Assembly (NCBI RefSeq): GCF_900105345.1
Contig: NZ_FNSN01000003.1
Span: 434,001-498,000, forward strand
DNA length: 64,000 nucleotides
Direction: 5' to 3'
DNA from: Arthrobacter woluwensis
Lineage (GTDB): Bacteria > Actinomycetota > Actinomycetes > Actinomycetales > Micrococcaceae
Part shown: in pieces, positions 54,394 to 62,376 of the stretch
Numbering within the stretch: the stretch's first letter is position 1
How the letters are laid out: each line of letters begins with the position of its first letter
The notes under the pieces: generated by a model
Told to the model about the DNA's origin: nothing
The model's database searches: none
Seen by the model: only the letters and a program-made list of their open reading frames with translations
Translations under genes and position numbers: made by a program

Positions 54394-54435
54394 AAGCCCG
54401 TCCGAACCGGTGGTGTCACCGGTTCGGACGGGCTT
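54394..54435. terminator. Bidirectional terminator between crcB and catalase
   Basis: AAGCCCGTCCGAACCGGTG (54394-54412), a 4-base loop, and its exact complement at 54417-54435: a perfect 19-bp stem shared by convergent genes. Confidence 0.9.
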
Positions 54436-54474
54436 CGTGATCAGGCCGTCAGGGCCTGTCCAGTGCGCCGTGAA

Positions 54475-55956
54475 TCAGGCGGCGCCGCCGGACCGGACGC
54501 CCGCCTCGATCCGTTCGCCGACCTCCTGGTCGATCTTCTTCCAGTACTCGAAGACCCGGCTGAGGACCGGTTCCACGACCTGGCCGGACACCATGCCGAC
54601 GACCGTGTCCACGAGGCGGTCCCGCTCGGCGTCGTTCATGACGTCGCGGACCAGCGTGTGGGCCTGGCCGAAGTCGTCATCCTCGGCGTGCAGCGTGTAC
54701 GCGGCCCGGACCATCTCGCCGTCGGCCTCCCAGCCGTTCTCCGCCCGGCCCTCGGTGTCCTGGTACGGACGGCCGTAGGAGTTCGGGGCGTAGACGGGGG
54801 CCGCGCCGCTGTGGTGGTACTGCATGGCCCCTTCCTTGTCGTAGGAGTTCAGCGGGACCGCGGGGCTGTTGACCGGCAGCTGGTTGAAGTTCGTCCCGAG
54901 CCGGTTCCGCTGCGCATCCGGATAGGAGAAGATCCGCGCCAGCAGCATCTTGTCCGGGGAGACACCGGTGCCCGGCACCAGGTTCGACGGGCTGAACGCG
55001 GCCTGCTCGATCTGGGCGAAGTGGTTCACCGGGTTCTGGTTGAGCGTGAAGCGGCCCACCGGGATGCGGGGGTAGTCCTTCTTGGACCACACCTTGGTCA
55101 GGTCGAAGGGGTTGAAGCGGTAGCTCCGGGCCTCCTCGTACGGCATGATCTGGACCTCGACGCGCCAGGACGGGAACTCGCCGCGGCCGATCGATTCGAA
55201 GAGGTCCCGGCGGTGGGCGTCGGCGTCCTCGCCGGCCAGGGTGGCGGCTTCGTCATTCGTGAGGAACTCGAGGCCCTGCTCGGTCAGGAAGTGGTACTTC
55301 ACCCAGAAGCGCTCGCCGGCCTCGTTGACCCACATGTAGGTGTGGGAGGAGTAGCCGTTCATGTGGCGCCAGCTCCGCGGGATGCCGCGGTCGCCCATGA
55401 GGTAGGAGACCTGATGCGACGACTCGGGGGAGAGTGTCCAGAAGTCCCACTGCATGTTGACGTCCCGCAGACCGGAGTCCGGCAGGCGCTTCTGGGAGTG
55501 GATGAAGTCCGGGAACTTCATCGGATCGCGGACGAAGAAGGTCGGCGTGTTGTTGCCGACGATGTCGTAGTTGCCGTCCTCGGTGTAGAACTTCAGCGCG
55601 AAACCGCGCACGTCCCGCCAGCTGTCCGGCGAGCCGAGTTCGCCGGCCACGGTGGAGAACCGGGCGAGCATGGGGGTCACGGCGCCCTGCTGGAACAGCT
55701 TCGCCTTCGTGTAGGCCGAGACGTCCTCAGTCACCTCGAGCTGCCCGAAGGCGCCGGAGCCCTTCGCGTGGGGGCTGCGTTCCGGGATGCGTTCCCGGTC
55801 GAAGCGCGCCAGCTTCTCCACCAGGGCGACGTCGTGGAGGAGCAGCGGACCGTTGGGGCCTACGCTCAGCGAGTGTGCGTCGCTGTCGCGGCGCGCGCCC
55901 GATTCCGTGGTCGACGGCACCGGGGCGTCGAGTTGCGAGTCACTGTTGAATGTCAT
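54475..55956 (-). CDS. katA: Catalase (monofunctional, heme)
   Basis: Decomposes hydrogen peroxide in the cytosol. 493 residues, the small-subunit (clade 3-like) size. The active-site His is in [17 protein letters not shown] (His about residue 60), the distal Asn in [19 protein letters not shown], and the proximal heme Tyr in [17 protein letters not shown] (R-x3-Y, about residue 342). The ATG at 55956 with AAGGAGAGCACG upstream is the start. It is the last gene before the accessory region. Confidence 0.95.
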   Translation of the reverse strand: MTFNSDSQLDAPVPSTTESGARRDSDAHSLSVGPNGPLLLHDVALVEKLARFDRERIPERSPHAKGSGAFGQLEVTEDVSAYTKAKLFQQGAVTPMLARFSTVAGELGSPDSWRDVRGFALKFYTEDGNYDIVGNNTPTFFVRDPMKFPDFIHSQKRLPDSGLRDVNMQWDFWTLSPESSHQVSYLMGDRGIPRSWRHMNGYSSHTYMWVNEAGERFWVKYHFLTEQGLEFLTNDEAATLAGEDADAHRRDLFESIGRGEFPSWRVEVQIMPYEEARSYRFNPFDLTKVWSKKDYPRIPVGRFTLNQNPVNHFAQIEQAAFSPSNLVPGTGVSPDKMLLARIFSYPDAQRNRLGTNFNQLPVNSPAVPLNSYDKEGAMQYHHSGAAPVYAPNSYGRPYQDTEGRAENGWEADGEMVRAAYTLHAEDDDFGQAHTLVRDVMNDAERDRLVDTVVGMVSGQVVEPVLSRVFEYWKKIDQEVGERIEAGVRSGGAA

Positions 55957-56361
55957 GTCGTGCTCTCCTTCGGTCGTTCGGGTCAATCCGTTCCCGGGCG
56001 AGGTGCACTCGGCGCCGAAGGAGAACCCTCGGCAGTCCGGATCCACGGGGGACCGGAGCGTGGCGCCATCGCTCTGAGCTGGGGTTTCCCTCTCCGGACG
56101 GCACCGGATCGCGAGTTGCGCCTCGCACGGCCATTCTTCAAGAAACCATCACGAGCGTCAAAGGCATCGCGCCCGTGGGGTATGGCGACCGTGCGGGGAA
56201 CGGGGTTTCATGCGCCGGCGCCGGAGGAAATGGGGCGGAACGATGTCTGGCATGAGGCGAGGACCAGCGCCCGTCAGATCGGAACGGGCCATGCCTGAAG
56301 CGAGCCTCCCGCCTGGACATACGGCGAACGATTCGAGCTTCGCCTGCAGTTGCTGAATCAA
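55957..56361. other. Intergenic region upstream of catalase, no intact gene
   Basis: About 400 bases holding the presumed catalase promoter and no ORF with coding character. Several short open frames are products of high GC. The right end grades into the remains of a toxin gene. No clear OxyR, PerR or FurA site was recognised. Confidence 0.5.
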
Positions 56362-56550
56362 CTCCTTCAGGCCTGTCCGGGCGGAAGGCTCCGACGGGAT
56401 CCACAGCAGGGGCGCATCCGGCAGAGGCTACATCAGGGGAACGACCGTCAGGGATCCGACATCGCGGAAACGGTCATCCTGGATGATCAGCGCCGGACGA
56501 GGTTTGGGGGCATACCCGCCACCGGCCACCGTCCAGATCTCGCCCCTCAC
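56362..56550 (-). pseudogene. Decayed MazF/PemK-like toxin gene
   Basis: From a GTG at 56550 the frame reads VRGEIWTVAGGGYAPKPRPA then LIIQDDRFRDVGSLTVVPL, the N-terminal half of a chromosomal MazF-type endoribonuclease. A TAG stops it after 40 residues (56428-56430). Recognisable family sequence continues in frame past the stop (PLPDAPLLWIPSEPSARTGL) and then ends where the conserved C-terminal half should begin. The GTG overlaps the stop of the antitoxin remnant, the usual toxin-antitoxin arrangement. A nonsense mutation plus 3' loss make it inactive. Confidence 0.7.
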
Positions 56551-56663
56551 TCCGCGTCCCATGCCCCGGACACTTCGACGATCCACTCATGGACCGCGTC
56601 GTGTCGGTCTGCCTCTGCGACCAGGGCGTGATCGGCGCTGGAGCGGAGCTGAAGGTGTGATTT
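56547..56663 (-). pseudogene. Remnant of the cognate antitoxin gene
   Basis: A 38-codon open stretch ending in a TGA that overlaps the toxin GTG. It reads LQLRSSADHALVAEADRHD followed by AVHEWIVEVSGAWDAE, similar to ribbon-helix-helix/DUF1778-type antitoxin C-termini. It begins directly after an in-frame TGA at 56664-56666 and has no start codon, so the 5' part is lost. Its presence beside the broken toxin shows that a whole module has decayed here. Confidence 0.55.
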
Positions 56664-56679
56664 TCACCGGGGCCATTTC

Positions 56680-57549
56680 TCAGGGAATCGCCCCGATCGT
56701 TTTCAGGACCACGGTGGTCGCAGTCCATGCTCCGGTAGCTTTGGAGATCAAATCGAGGAGGGCGTTCGCCTTATTTATGGCGCTGGATTCGCGGCCTGCG
56801 TTCATGTCCGCTTCCAAAGCATCTGCCGTAGATGCAGCCTCCTCCGCCTCAACGCCGGACAACGACCCGGAATCCAGACGCAATGCCTCGATGAGTTGGA
56901 CCAGTTGCTCAGTAGGCAGCGTCTCGATCCGCCGGGTTTGGCTTATCGCTGTATTCGAGGTCCCCACAGCGACGGCACTTCCGGGGCTGTTTTTGATGGT
57001 TGTCTTGGTCTTCTTCCGCTTCTTGATCTTGGTCTGGTTCCCGATGAGTGTCTTGATAGTCACCTCTGTCTTGGCTCCGTTCGCGAGTTGATGCCAGTCG
57101 CGATCGCTGAGCTTCACGTACGAGGGTGGGTTGGCGAAGAGCACCCATGACAGGGTTTGGAAGAACTGCTCGAGCTTGTCCTGTGAGTACGCCGGGAGAA
57201 TGATCTGCCGTGATCGGAGGTCCGCCAAGATCCAGTGCCTGTCTGCCTTCGACGTCCCCTTCCGCCTCCAGAAGACCCCCAGGGAGACTGCTTTGCCTTG
57301 GGTGGGAGACTGGTCCTTCACAAAACCCAAGAGCTCACCTCTGATCCGAAGGATCTCCTTCTCGTTCAACCGTGCTTGCGCCGCGTAACGGCGGATGCGC
57401 GCTCTCGGTACCAGAATGAATAGCGCAACGATCACAACTGCACACACTGCCAGGACGATGATGGCCCATGTGACGAACGTCTGGAGGTTCGACGTCAGGG
57501 TGCTGAGCGGGGACAGATGCGTCGGGGTCGGCGTTGGAGTTGGTTTCAC
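56680..57549 (-). CDS. Unrecognised single-pass membrane protein
   Basis: 289 residues. The N-terminus is a short Pro/Thr repeat (MKPTPTPTPTHLSPL), then one hydrophobic segment (about residues 27-48), and a large cytosolic part. The middle has a folded-looking region with KADRHWILADLRSRQIILPA. A Lys-rich stretch (TKIKKRKKTKTTIK) follows, then GSAVAVGTSNTAISQ, a short Gly/Asn segment resembling linkers in some bacterial effector or signalling proteins. The C-terminus is helical (LPTEQLVQLIEALRLDSGSL onward). Codon use is markedly less G/C-biased than in the core genes, which suggests acquisition. I cannot assign a function. Confidence 0.65.
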   Translation of the reverse strand: MKPTPTPTPTHLSPLSTLTSNLQTFVTWAIIVLAVCAVVIVALFILVPRARIRRYAAQARLNEKEILRIRGELLGFVKDQSPTQGKAVSLGVFWRRKGTSKADRHWILADLRSRQIILPAYSQDKLEQFFQTLSWVLFANPPSYVKLSDRDWHQLANGAKTEVTIKTLIGNQTKIKKRKKTKTTIKNSPGSAVAVGTSNTAISQTRRIETLPTEQLVQLIEALRLDSGSLSGVEAEEAASTADALEADMNAGRESSAINKANALLDLISKATGAWTATTVVLKTIGAIP

Positions 57550-57746
57550 AGTGGCAATCTCCGATAGTGGATGGCTTCGATGAGTTCATTTGGATCTGAA
57601 ATCCCCCACTCGCCCGGGCGAGCTGGGTGCCTTGGTGGAGGATGTTCTTGGCTGGTTTCAGGGACTGCCCGTCGACCTTCCTGGGGCTGAAATTGATGTG
57701 CATGATTTTGGGCAGGGTCTGTTGTCCTTTCTCTGGAAGGTTGTGA

Positions 57747-58421
57747 TCATGCCGGATGCATGTCGGCGGTGGGCGGCCAGATGGTGATGGGAAAGTCAGG
57801 GTCCTGCCAGCCTTTTCCCGGGGGTGTGACCAGGTGGGGGTGCCCAAGAACGGAGAGAAAGGGCAGGTCGCTGCGGTGGTCTCCGTAACCGTGCGACGTG
57901 GTGAGGTCGATCCCGTGATCCCGAGCATCGGCGAGGAGTGCCGTGCGTTTGGCATCGCCGATCAGGGGTTCGCCGATCTCGCCGGTGAATCGGCCCTGAC
58001 CGGTCAGGGGAACGGTGGCGATCACCCTGGTCACGTCGAGGGCTGCGGCCAACGGTTCGATGAGCTGCACAAAGGACCCTGAGAGCAGGATCCGGGCGTG
58101 GCCCTGCCGGGAGTGCCACTCGTACCTGGCCAGGACATCGCTTCTGAGAAAAAGGTCAGGTTTCTGCAGTCGGCCGGCCCACCAGTTGCCAGCCAGGTCG
58201 CAGATCTTCTGGACGTCCCGGCCCTTCCACCACTGGTAGTAGTACCGATTGGTGGATTCCCGGGGTTCCCCTTGAGCGCGCCGGGCGGCGAGCTCTCGAA
58301 GAAATGTCTCGGCCTGTTCGGTCTGCCCGGTGGTGTGCGCGTCGTGGCGGAGGAAGGAGAACAGGGTGACGTCGTGGGTGAGGGTTTCGTCGACATCGAA
58401 ATAGGCGGCCGTCTGGTTCAA
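57747..58421 (-). CDS. HAD-superfamily phosphatase (HAD-IB type)
   Basis: 224-residue phosphohydrolase. Motif I is AAYFDVDETLTHDVT (nucleophile Asp and general acid Asp), motif II ILLSGSFVQL, motif III Lys in IGDAKRTALL and motif IV GYGDHRSDLPFLS. The helical cap between I and II resembles SerB/HAD-IB proteins. The start is a TTG at 58421 overlapping the ACP stop, so translation is coupled. As the last gene of the AvrD unit it may remove a phosphate from an acylated sugar-phosphate intermediate, as a phosphatase does in A-factor synthesis. That role is inferred. Confidence 0.83.
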   Translation of the reverse strand: MNQTAAYFDVDETLTHDVTLFSFLRHDAHTTGQTEQAETFLRELAARRAQGEPRESTNRYYYQWWKGRDVQKICDLAGNWWAGRLQKPDLFLRSDVLARYEWHSRQGHARILLSGSFVQLIEPLAAALDVTRVIATVPLTGQGRFTGEIGEPLIGDAKRTALLADARDHGIDLTTSHGYGDHRSDLPFLSVLGHPHLVTPPGKGWQDPDFPITIWPPTADMHPA

Positions 58422-58678
58422 ACCCGGGCTCCTCCCCCGGCCATGCGCTCGGAGAGGAGTTCCGCCAGGGCAGTGAAATTCTCGGCGGACGCGATTTCAT
58501 ATTCTTCGAGGTCGACATGGTAGCGCTGGCCGAGGAACACGACCAGCTCGACGCAGATGAGCGAGTCGACTTCGATATCGGTGAATGCTGCCGTGGGGGT
58601 GGCACGGCCGCCGAGCTCGGAAATGTGCTCATTGATCAGATCGACGAGTTCTTCTGCGGAGAGGGTCTGGGCGGGCAT
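58418..58678 (-). CDS. Acyl carrier protein
   Basis: 86-residue discrete ACP. The phosphopantetheine Ser is in FTDIEVDSLICVELVVFL (D-S-L, about residue 39), with the usual acidic four-helix pattern around it. It lies 2 bases after the ketoacyl synthase stop and overlaps the HAD gene, so the three are one translational unit. It is distinct from the housekeeping AcpP, which would sit in a fab operon, and is presumably dedicated to this pathway. Confidence 0.9.
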   Translation of the reverse strand: MPAQTLSAEELVDLINEHISELGGRATPTAAFTDIEVDSLICVELVVFLGQRYHVDLEEYEIASAENFTALAELLSERMAGGGARV

Positions 58679-58680
58679 GA

Positions 58681-59697
58681 TCAGTCGTCCTTTGCTGCTG
58701 TGATGTGGGCGATGGAGGGAACGTGGAGGCCTTCGGGCCAGGTCAGAGCAACGGCACCCCAGGTATAGCCGCCACCGAAGGCGGTCAGGAGGAGCTTGTC
58801 ACCGGAGGCGAATCGCTCGTGATGGCGTGCCATGGCCAGGGGGATGGATGCGGCGGAGGTGTTGCCGACTTCGTCGAGATGAGTGATGACCGAGCGGTTG
58901 TTCACGCCCAACGCCAGGGCAACCTGGTTGAGGATCCGCTGGTTGGCCTGGTGAGGAACGAGCCAGTCGACCTCCGCGAGATTCCAAGCGGCCTCGACTG
59001 CGGTTTGCTGGCTGACCTCGGTCATCTTCTTCACGGCTTCCTTGAAGACGTCGCGGCCGTCCATCCGGAAGTACGGGGAGTCGGTGCCACTGTTCGGGAC
59101 CCAGATTTTTTGCTCGCCCTGACCGTCTGCACGTAGCCGTGAAGCAACGATCTGACCCCGCTCTTCCGGGGTGCCGGCCTTGAGAACGACGGCACCGGCA
59201 CCGTCACCGAAGATGGCGTGATTGACTGCGTCTTCGGGGTCCAGCAGAGAGCTGAAGACATCGGCACCGATCACCAGAGCGGTGCGGGCCTGACCAGCAG
59301 CAATGGCGGCCGCCCCCTGGGCGAGGGCATAGACGAATCCGCTGCATACGGCGTTGATGTCGAAGGCCGCAGCGTGGGTGTGGCCGAGCTGCCGTGCGAC
59401 TTTGGGTGCTGTTGCAGGTACCGGGCAGTCGGGCGTGGTGGTGGCGACGATGACGAGGTCGACCTCGAGCCGGCCGGCGGACGCGAGAGCCTGGCGTGCG
59501 GCCTCGGTGGCCAGATCGCTGGTGGTGGTTCCCGCATCGACGCGGTGGCGGGTACGGATCCCGGTCCGGGCCTCGATCCAGGATGGTTCCAGTCCGTGAT
59601 CCTGGTGGATTTCGTGGTTGGTGATCTTGCGGGCAGGCAGGGCGGCGCCGAGGCCGCAGAGCACGGGGATAGAGCGATGAGTGGAGGATTCGGGCAT
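58681..59697 (-). CDS. 3-oxoacyl-ACP synthase III (FabH-like)
   Basis: 338-residue condensing enzyme. Catalytic triad: Cys in DINAVCSGFVYALAQG (about 122), His in WLVPHQANQRILNQ (about 258) and Asn in LDEVGNTSAASIPLAM (about 289). The N-terminus has the HIRGxG-equivalent SIPVLCGLGAALPARKITN and WIEARTGIRTRH. The start at 59697 follows AAGGAACG. Its linkage to AvrD and a discrete ACP suggests it makes the beta-ketoacyl substrate of the pathway rather than serving bulk fatty-acid synthesis. Confidence 0.92.
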   Translation of the reverse strand: MPESSTHRSIPVLCGLGAALPARKITNHEIHQDHGLEPSWIEARTGIRTRHRVDAGTTTSDLATEAARQALASAGRLEVDLVIVATTTPDCPVPATAPKVARQLGHTHAAAFDINAVCSGFVYALAQGAAAIAAGQARTALVIGADVFSSLLDPEDAVNHAIFGDGAGAVVLKAGTPEERGQIVASRLRADGQGEQKIWVPNSGTDSPYFRMDGRDVFKEAVKKMTEVSQQTAVEAAWNLAEVDWLVPHQANQRILNQVALALGVNNRSVITHLDEVGNTSAASIPLAMARHHERFASGDKLLLTAFGGGYTWGAVALTWPEGLHVPSIAHITAAKDD

Positions 59698-59731
59698 GGG
59701 TGCTCGTTCCTTAGGAAGGGAAGGGTCGTGG

Positions 59732-60634
59732 TCAGGGGATGTGGTGGGCGACGGCGCAGGAGACGGTGAAGTGCTCTCCAAGTGCTCCCGTGATGGTCGC
59801 CAGGCGCCAGGTTCCCTGGCGCAGGGTTCGGATCCTGGGGTTCTCCAAGGTGGCGGTCGCCGTGGTGGATGGAGCCGTGGTCGTGCAAGCCACAATGCGG
59901 GTAGTGCGCATCCAGAGGGTTTCGGAGTCGGCCCTGGTGAGGCCGTCGAGTTCGTAGAGGAGTACTTGACCCAGTTGGAGGACCGTGACGAAGGCGTCGA
60001 TGAGGTTGAGCCCCCGGGCTTTGGCCGCGTCCAGGGCGGTGGGAGTAGGTCCCGGGGTGCCGACGCCGACGCTGACCTGGGTGCGGATGACGTCCTGTAC
60101 CCGGTCGATTGGAGCCAGCTCGGGGACCCGAGACCGGAAGACGTCCCGGTACACGCTGCCGGTGCCGTTGAGGCCGCCCTCGGGCAGTTCCTGGGGTGCG
60201 AGGCCGATGGAGACGGTGAATCCTCCGACAACGACTTCACTGCGGGCCATGTCCTCGGTGGTGTCCAGGATGAGGGCCAGAGGCAGGGCCTCGAATCCTG
60301 ATTCCACCGGTTGGGAGGGTGCCCGCACTTCCAAGAGGGTGACAGTCCAGCTCACAGGCCGGGCGAGCCGGGCCAGGGCGGCTTCGGTGGCCTGCAACGA
60401 GAGGCTGAGAACGTCGATGGTTCCCAGGTGCGGGACCGCGGTCCGGGCTCCCTTCTTGGACCAGAGACCGCTGATCTGAATCGACGCCGTTCCCTTGGCC
60501 GTGTGCCGGCCATTCTGGCTCTGCCAGGAGTCCAGGTGCTCAATGGTGGGGATGACCTGGGCGTAGCGGGATCCGAAGTATCGATCTGAGGCAGGTCCCA
60601 GAATGGAATCCACCGTAGGCGTCGTGGTGTGCAT
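59732..60634 (-). CDS. AvrD family protein
   Basis: 300 residues. I assign it to the AvrD family from the N-terminal SILGPASDRYFGSRYAQV, the central VPHLGTIDVLSLSLQATEAA and the late ETLWMRTTRIVA segments, and from overall length. Pseudomonas syringae AvrD (about 310 residues) is required to make syringolides, acylated xylulose-derived signals with a butyrolactone ring. The ATG at 60634 is preceded by GGGGGAGGAC. The gene is first of a tight leftward unit (AvrD, FabH-like, ACP, HAD), 34 bases before the synthase. Expected chemistry: joining a beta-ketoacyl chain to a sugar or sugar phosphate. Family assignment is good but made by eye. Confidence 0.75.
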   Translation of the reverse strand: MHTTTPTVDSILGPASDRYFGSRYAQVIPTIEHLDSWQSQNGRHTAKGTASIQISGLWSKKGARTAVPHLGTIDVLSLSLQATEAALARLARPVSWTVTLLEVRAPSQPVESGFEALPLALILDTTEDMARSEVVVGGFTVSIGLAPQELPEGGLNGTGSVYRDVFRSRVPELAPIDRVQDVIRTQVSVGVGTPGPTPTALDAAKARGLNLIDAFVTVLQLGQVLLYELDGLTRADSETLWMRTTRIVACTTTAPSTTATATLENPRIRTLRQGTWRLATITGALGEHFTVSCAVAHHIP

Positions 60635-60653
60635 GTGCGTCCTCCCCCTTGAG

Positions 60654-60678
60654 GGCTGAATTTGTGTCGTGTTCAGCC
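60654..60678. promoter_or_regulatory. Inverted repeat upstream of the AvrD gene
   Basis: GGCTGAA (60654-60660) and TTCAGCC (60672-60678) form a perfect 7-bp inverted repeat, extendable with one mismatch, 20 bases before the AvrD start codon. The position suits an operator controlling the biosynthetic unit; the MmyB-like regulator encoded just upstream is the obvious candidate protein. Confidence 0.45.
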
Positions 60679-60740
60679 TTCCGGGGGTGGACTACCCGAG
60701 CCAGAGCTTCGTGATACTGGCAGTGATCATGCCTGGCTGA

Positions 60741-61544
60741 TCAGAGGTGCAGCGGCTGCCAGCCTTCCGGGGTGAGCGTGCCGAAGACGATGTCGGCGAA
60801 GTGATAGCCGACGCCGATCGTATGGGGCTCGGTCAGGAGCTCGGCGACCAGCTTGCGGGACCGACGAGCTTGGTCCGGGTTCTCGTCCGACCAAGGGCCC
60901 ATGGTCGTGTCATGGAACTGGACTGGGCTGTGGAAGACGTCCCCGAAGATCAGGGCCCGCTCTCCCCGCGACTCGACCATGTAGGACATGTGTCCGGCGG
61001 TATGGCCTGGGGTGTGGATCGCTCGGACGGAATCGCTGATCTGTTCGCCGCCGTGGAGGGCTCCGACGTTGGTCGTGCCGGTGAGGTGGGCCAGCCTGGC
61101 CGCGTCGGGGGCGCCGACGAACACCTGCTCGGGATTCAACCGGTCCGGCTGGCCGGCGCCGATCCAGCCGACATGATCCTCGTGGGCGTGCGTGATGGCC
61201 AAGGCTTTGATGCGTTCGTCACCGAGCGTTGCGTACTCGGGGTTCAGCCCACCTCTCATGGTTCCCAGAGAGGGGTGCGTCCGGTGGCGAGGCAACTGAA
61301 GAGGGCCGAAGCCTGCATCGATCACGACGAGACCATCCGCTTCGTGAATGACCACGCTCCCGACTGACCCGATGAGGTAACCGTCTTCGGAGATTGGAGG
61401 CCTGGTGGGGAACGTCGTCGTTCGGTACCATCCTTCAGGCTCCAGCTCCACATACCCGTCAGGGACATAGGAGATCTTCAGGTCCCCCAAGGTGATGTGC
61501 CGTGACTGTGCGGGCGAGTACCAGCGTTCTGAGGCGACGGCCAT
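60741..61544 (-). CDS. Metallo-beta-lactamase-fold hydrolase (lactonase-like)
   Basis: 267-residue binuclear-metal hydrolase. Metal motifs: ITHAHEDHVGWI (H-x-H-x-D-H, about residue 120), TPGHTAGHMSY (His about 190) and LIFGDVFHSPVQ (bridging Asp about 210), with the last His in GYHFADIVFG. The layout resembles AHL-lactonase-like and other quorum-quenching MBL enzymes, though the fold serves many reactions. The ATG at 61544 lies 1 base after the regulator stop. It separates regulator and biosynthetic units. Hydrolysis of a lactone made by the AvrD pathway is an attractive but untested role. Confidence 0.85.
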   Translation of the reverse strand: MAVASERWYSPAQSRHITLGDLKISYVPDGYVELEPEGWYRTTTFPTRPPISEDGYLIGSVGSVVIHEADGLVVIDAGFGPLQLPRHRTHPSLGTMRGGLNPEYATLGDERIKALAITHAHEDHVGWIGAGQPDRLNPEQVFVGAPDAARLAHLTGTTNVGALHGGEQISDSVRAIHTPGHTAGHMSYMVESRGERALIFGDVFHSPVQFHDTTMGPWSDENPDQARRSRKLVAELLTEPHTIGVGYHFADIVFGTLTPEGWQPLHL

Positions 61545-61545
61545 G

Positions 61546-62376
61546 TCAGCTGAGCCTTTCGATTGCGGCGGCCGATTCGGGGCGGGCGATGTACATGAAA
61601 AGCATGAGGTCTCCGGCATCGATGGGTGTCAGAAGAACTGAATCGAAGAAGAGGCGGCCCAAGGCGCTGTGGTCGTAGGAGACCTCAAGGTGGGGGTCCT
61701 GAGCCATGCTGTGCCCGTCCCAGAGGTGGGCGAACTCCGGCGACTCCTGCTTGAGTTCGTCGGCCAGCAGCTGGAAAGCGGTGTCGGACGGAAAGGACGC
61801 GGCCCGTTGCCGGAACTGAGCGACCATCATGGTGGCCGCAGTTTCCCGGAACGGGTACTTCGCGGCGTACTCCTCGTCCGTGAAGAACTTGACCAGGCAG
61901 TTGCTGTCGGGGGTCAGCCCGAAGATATAGTGCCCGAGTTCGTTCACCGCGAGCACGTTCCAGTAGCGGTCCGCGATATACGCCGGGACTTCGCGGACAG
62001 CGCCCAGGAGGCGGCTGAGCGTCTCGGTGACCCGGCCATTGGCGCTGTTCAGCTCCGGTAGTGCCTTGCCTGCCAAGGTGTAGAGGTGCTCGAGCTCCTG
62101 GCCCTCCAGCTTCAGGGCTTCGGCGATCGCCCCGAGGATCGGAGTCGAAACGGTGATGTCCCGGCCCTGCTCGAGCCAGGTGTACCAGGTGACCCCTACG
62201 CTGGCCAGGACCGCGACCTCTTCGCGACGCAGACCCGGGGTTCTGCGTCGCTCAGTGGTGGGCAGTCCGACGTCGGACGGCTTCAGGCTTTCGCGTTTGG
62301 CCCGGAGGAAAGAGCCAAGCCAGCGACGGCGTACCGCCGCAGAGTCATGACGACGTTCGGGCAAATTCGTGCTCAC
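61546..62376 (-). CDS. XRE-family regulator with MmyB-like ligand-binding domain
   Basis: 276 residues from a GTG at 62376 that overlaps the thioesterase stop. The N-terminal HTH (about residues 15-80) has the hallmark RRTPGLRREEVAVLASVGVT followed by WYTWLEQGRD. The C-terminal half is the MmyB-like ligand domain, ending FFDSVLLTPIDAGDLMLFMY. Domains of this class can bind a fatty-acyl ligand, which fits an acyl-product sensor. It is the probable controller of this cluster. Coupling to the thioesterase and the 1-base gap to the hydrolase place all three in one transcript. Confidence 0.88.
   Translation of the reverse strand: MSTNLPERRHDSAAVRRRWLGSFLRAKRESLKPSDVGLPTTERRRTPGLRREEVAVLASVGVTWYTWLEQGRDITVSTPILGAIAEALKLEGQELEHLYTLAGKALPELNSANGRVTETLSRLLGAVREVPAYIADRYWNVLAVNELGHYIFGLTPDSNCLVKFFTDEEYAAKYPFRETAATMMVAQFRQRAASFPSDTAFQLLADELKQESPEFAHLWDGHSMAQDPHLEVSYDHSALGRLFFDSVLLTPIDAGDLMLFMYIARPESAAAIERLS

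Noticed and set aside
56138..56404. 88-codon minus-strand frame between catalase and the toxin remnant
   Set aside because: Composition is unlike coding sequence, and the MazF-like reading of the adjacent frame explains part of the stretch.
57335..57955. Minus-strand frame spanning the gap between the orphan membrane protein and the HAD gene
   Set aside because: It overlaps two better-supported genes in other frames and has no recognisable domain. The 197-base gap 57550-57746 itself shows no gene.
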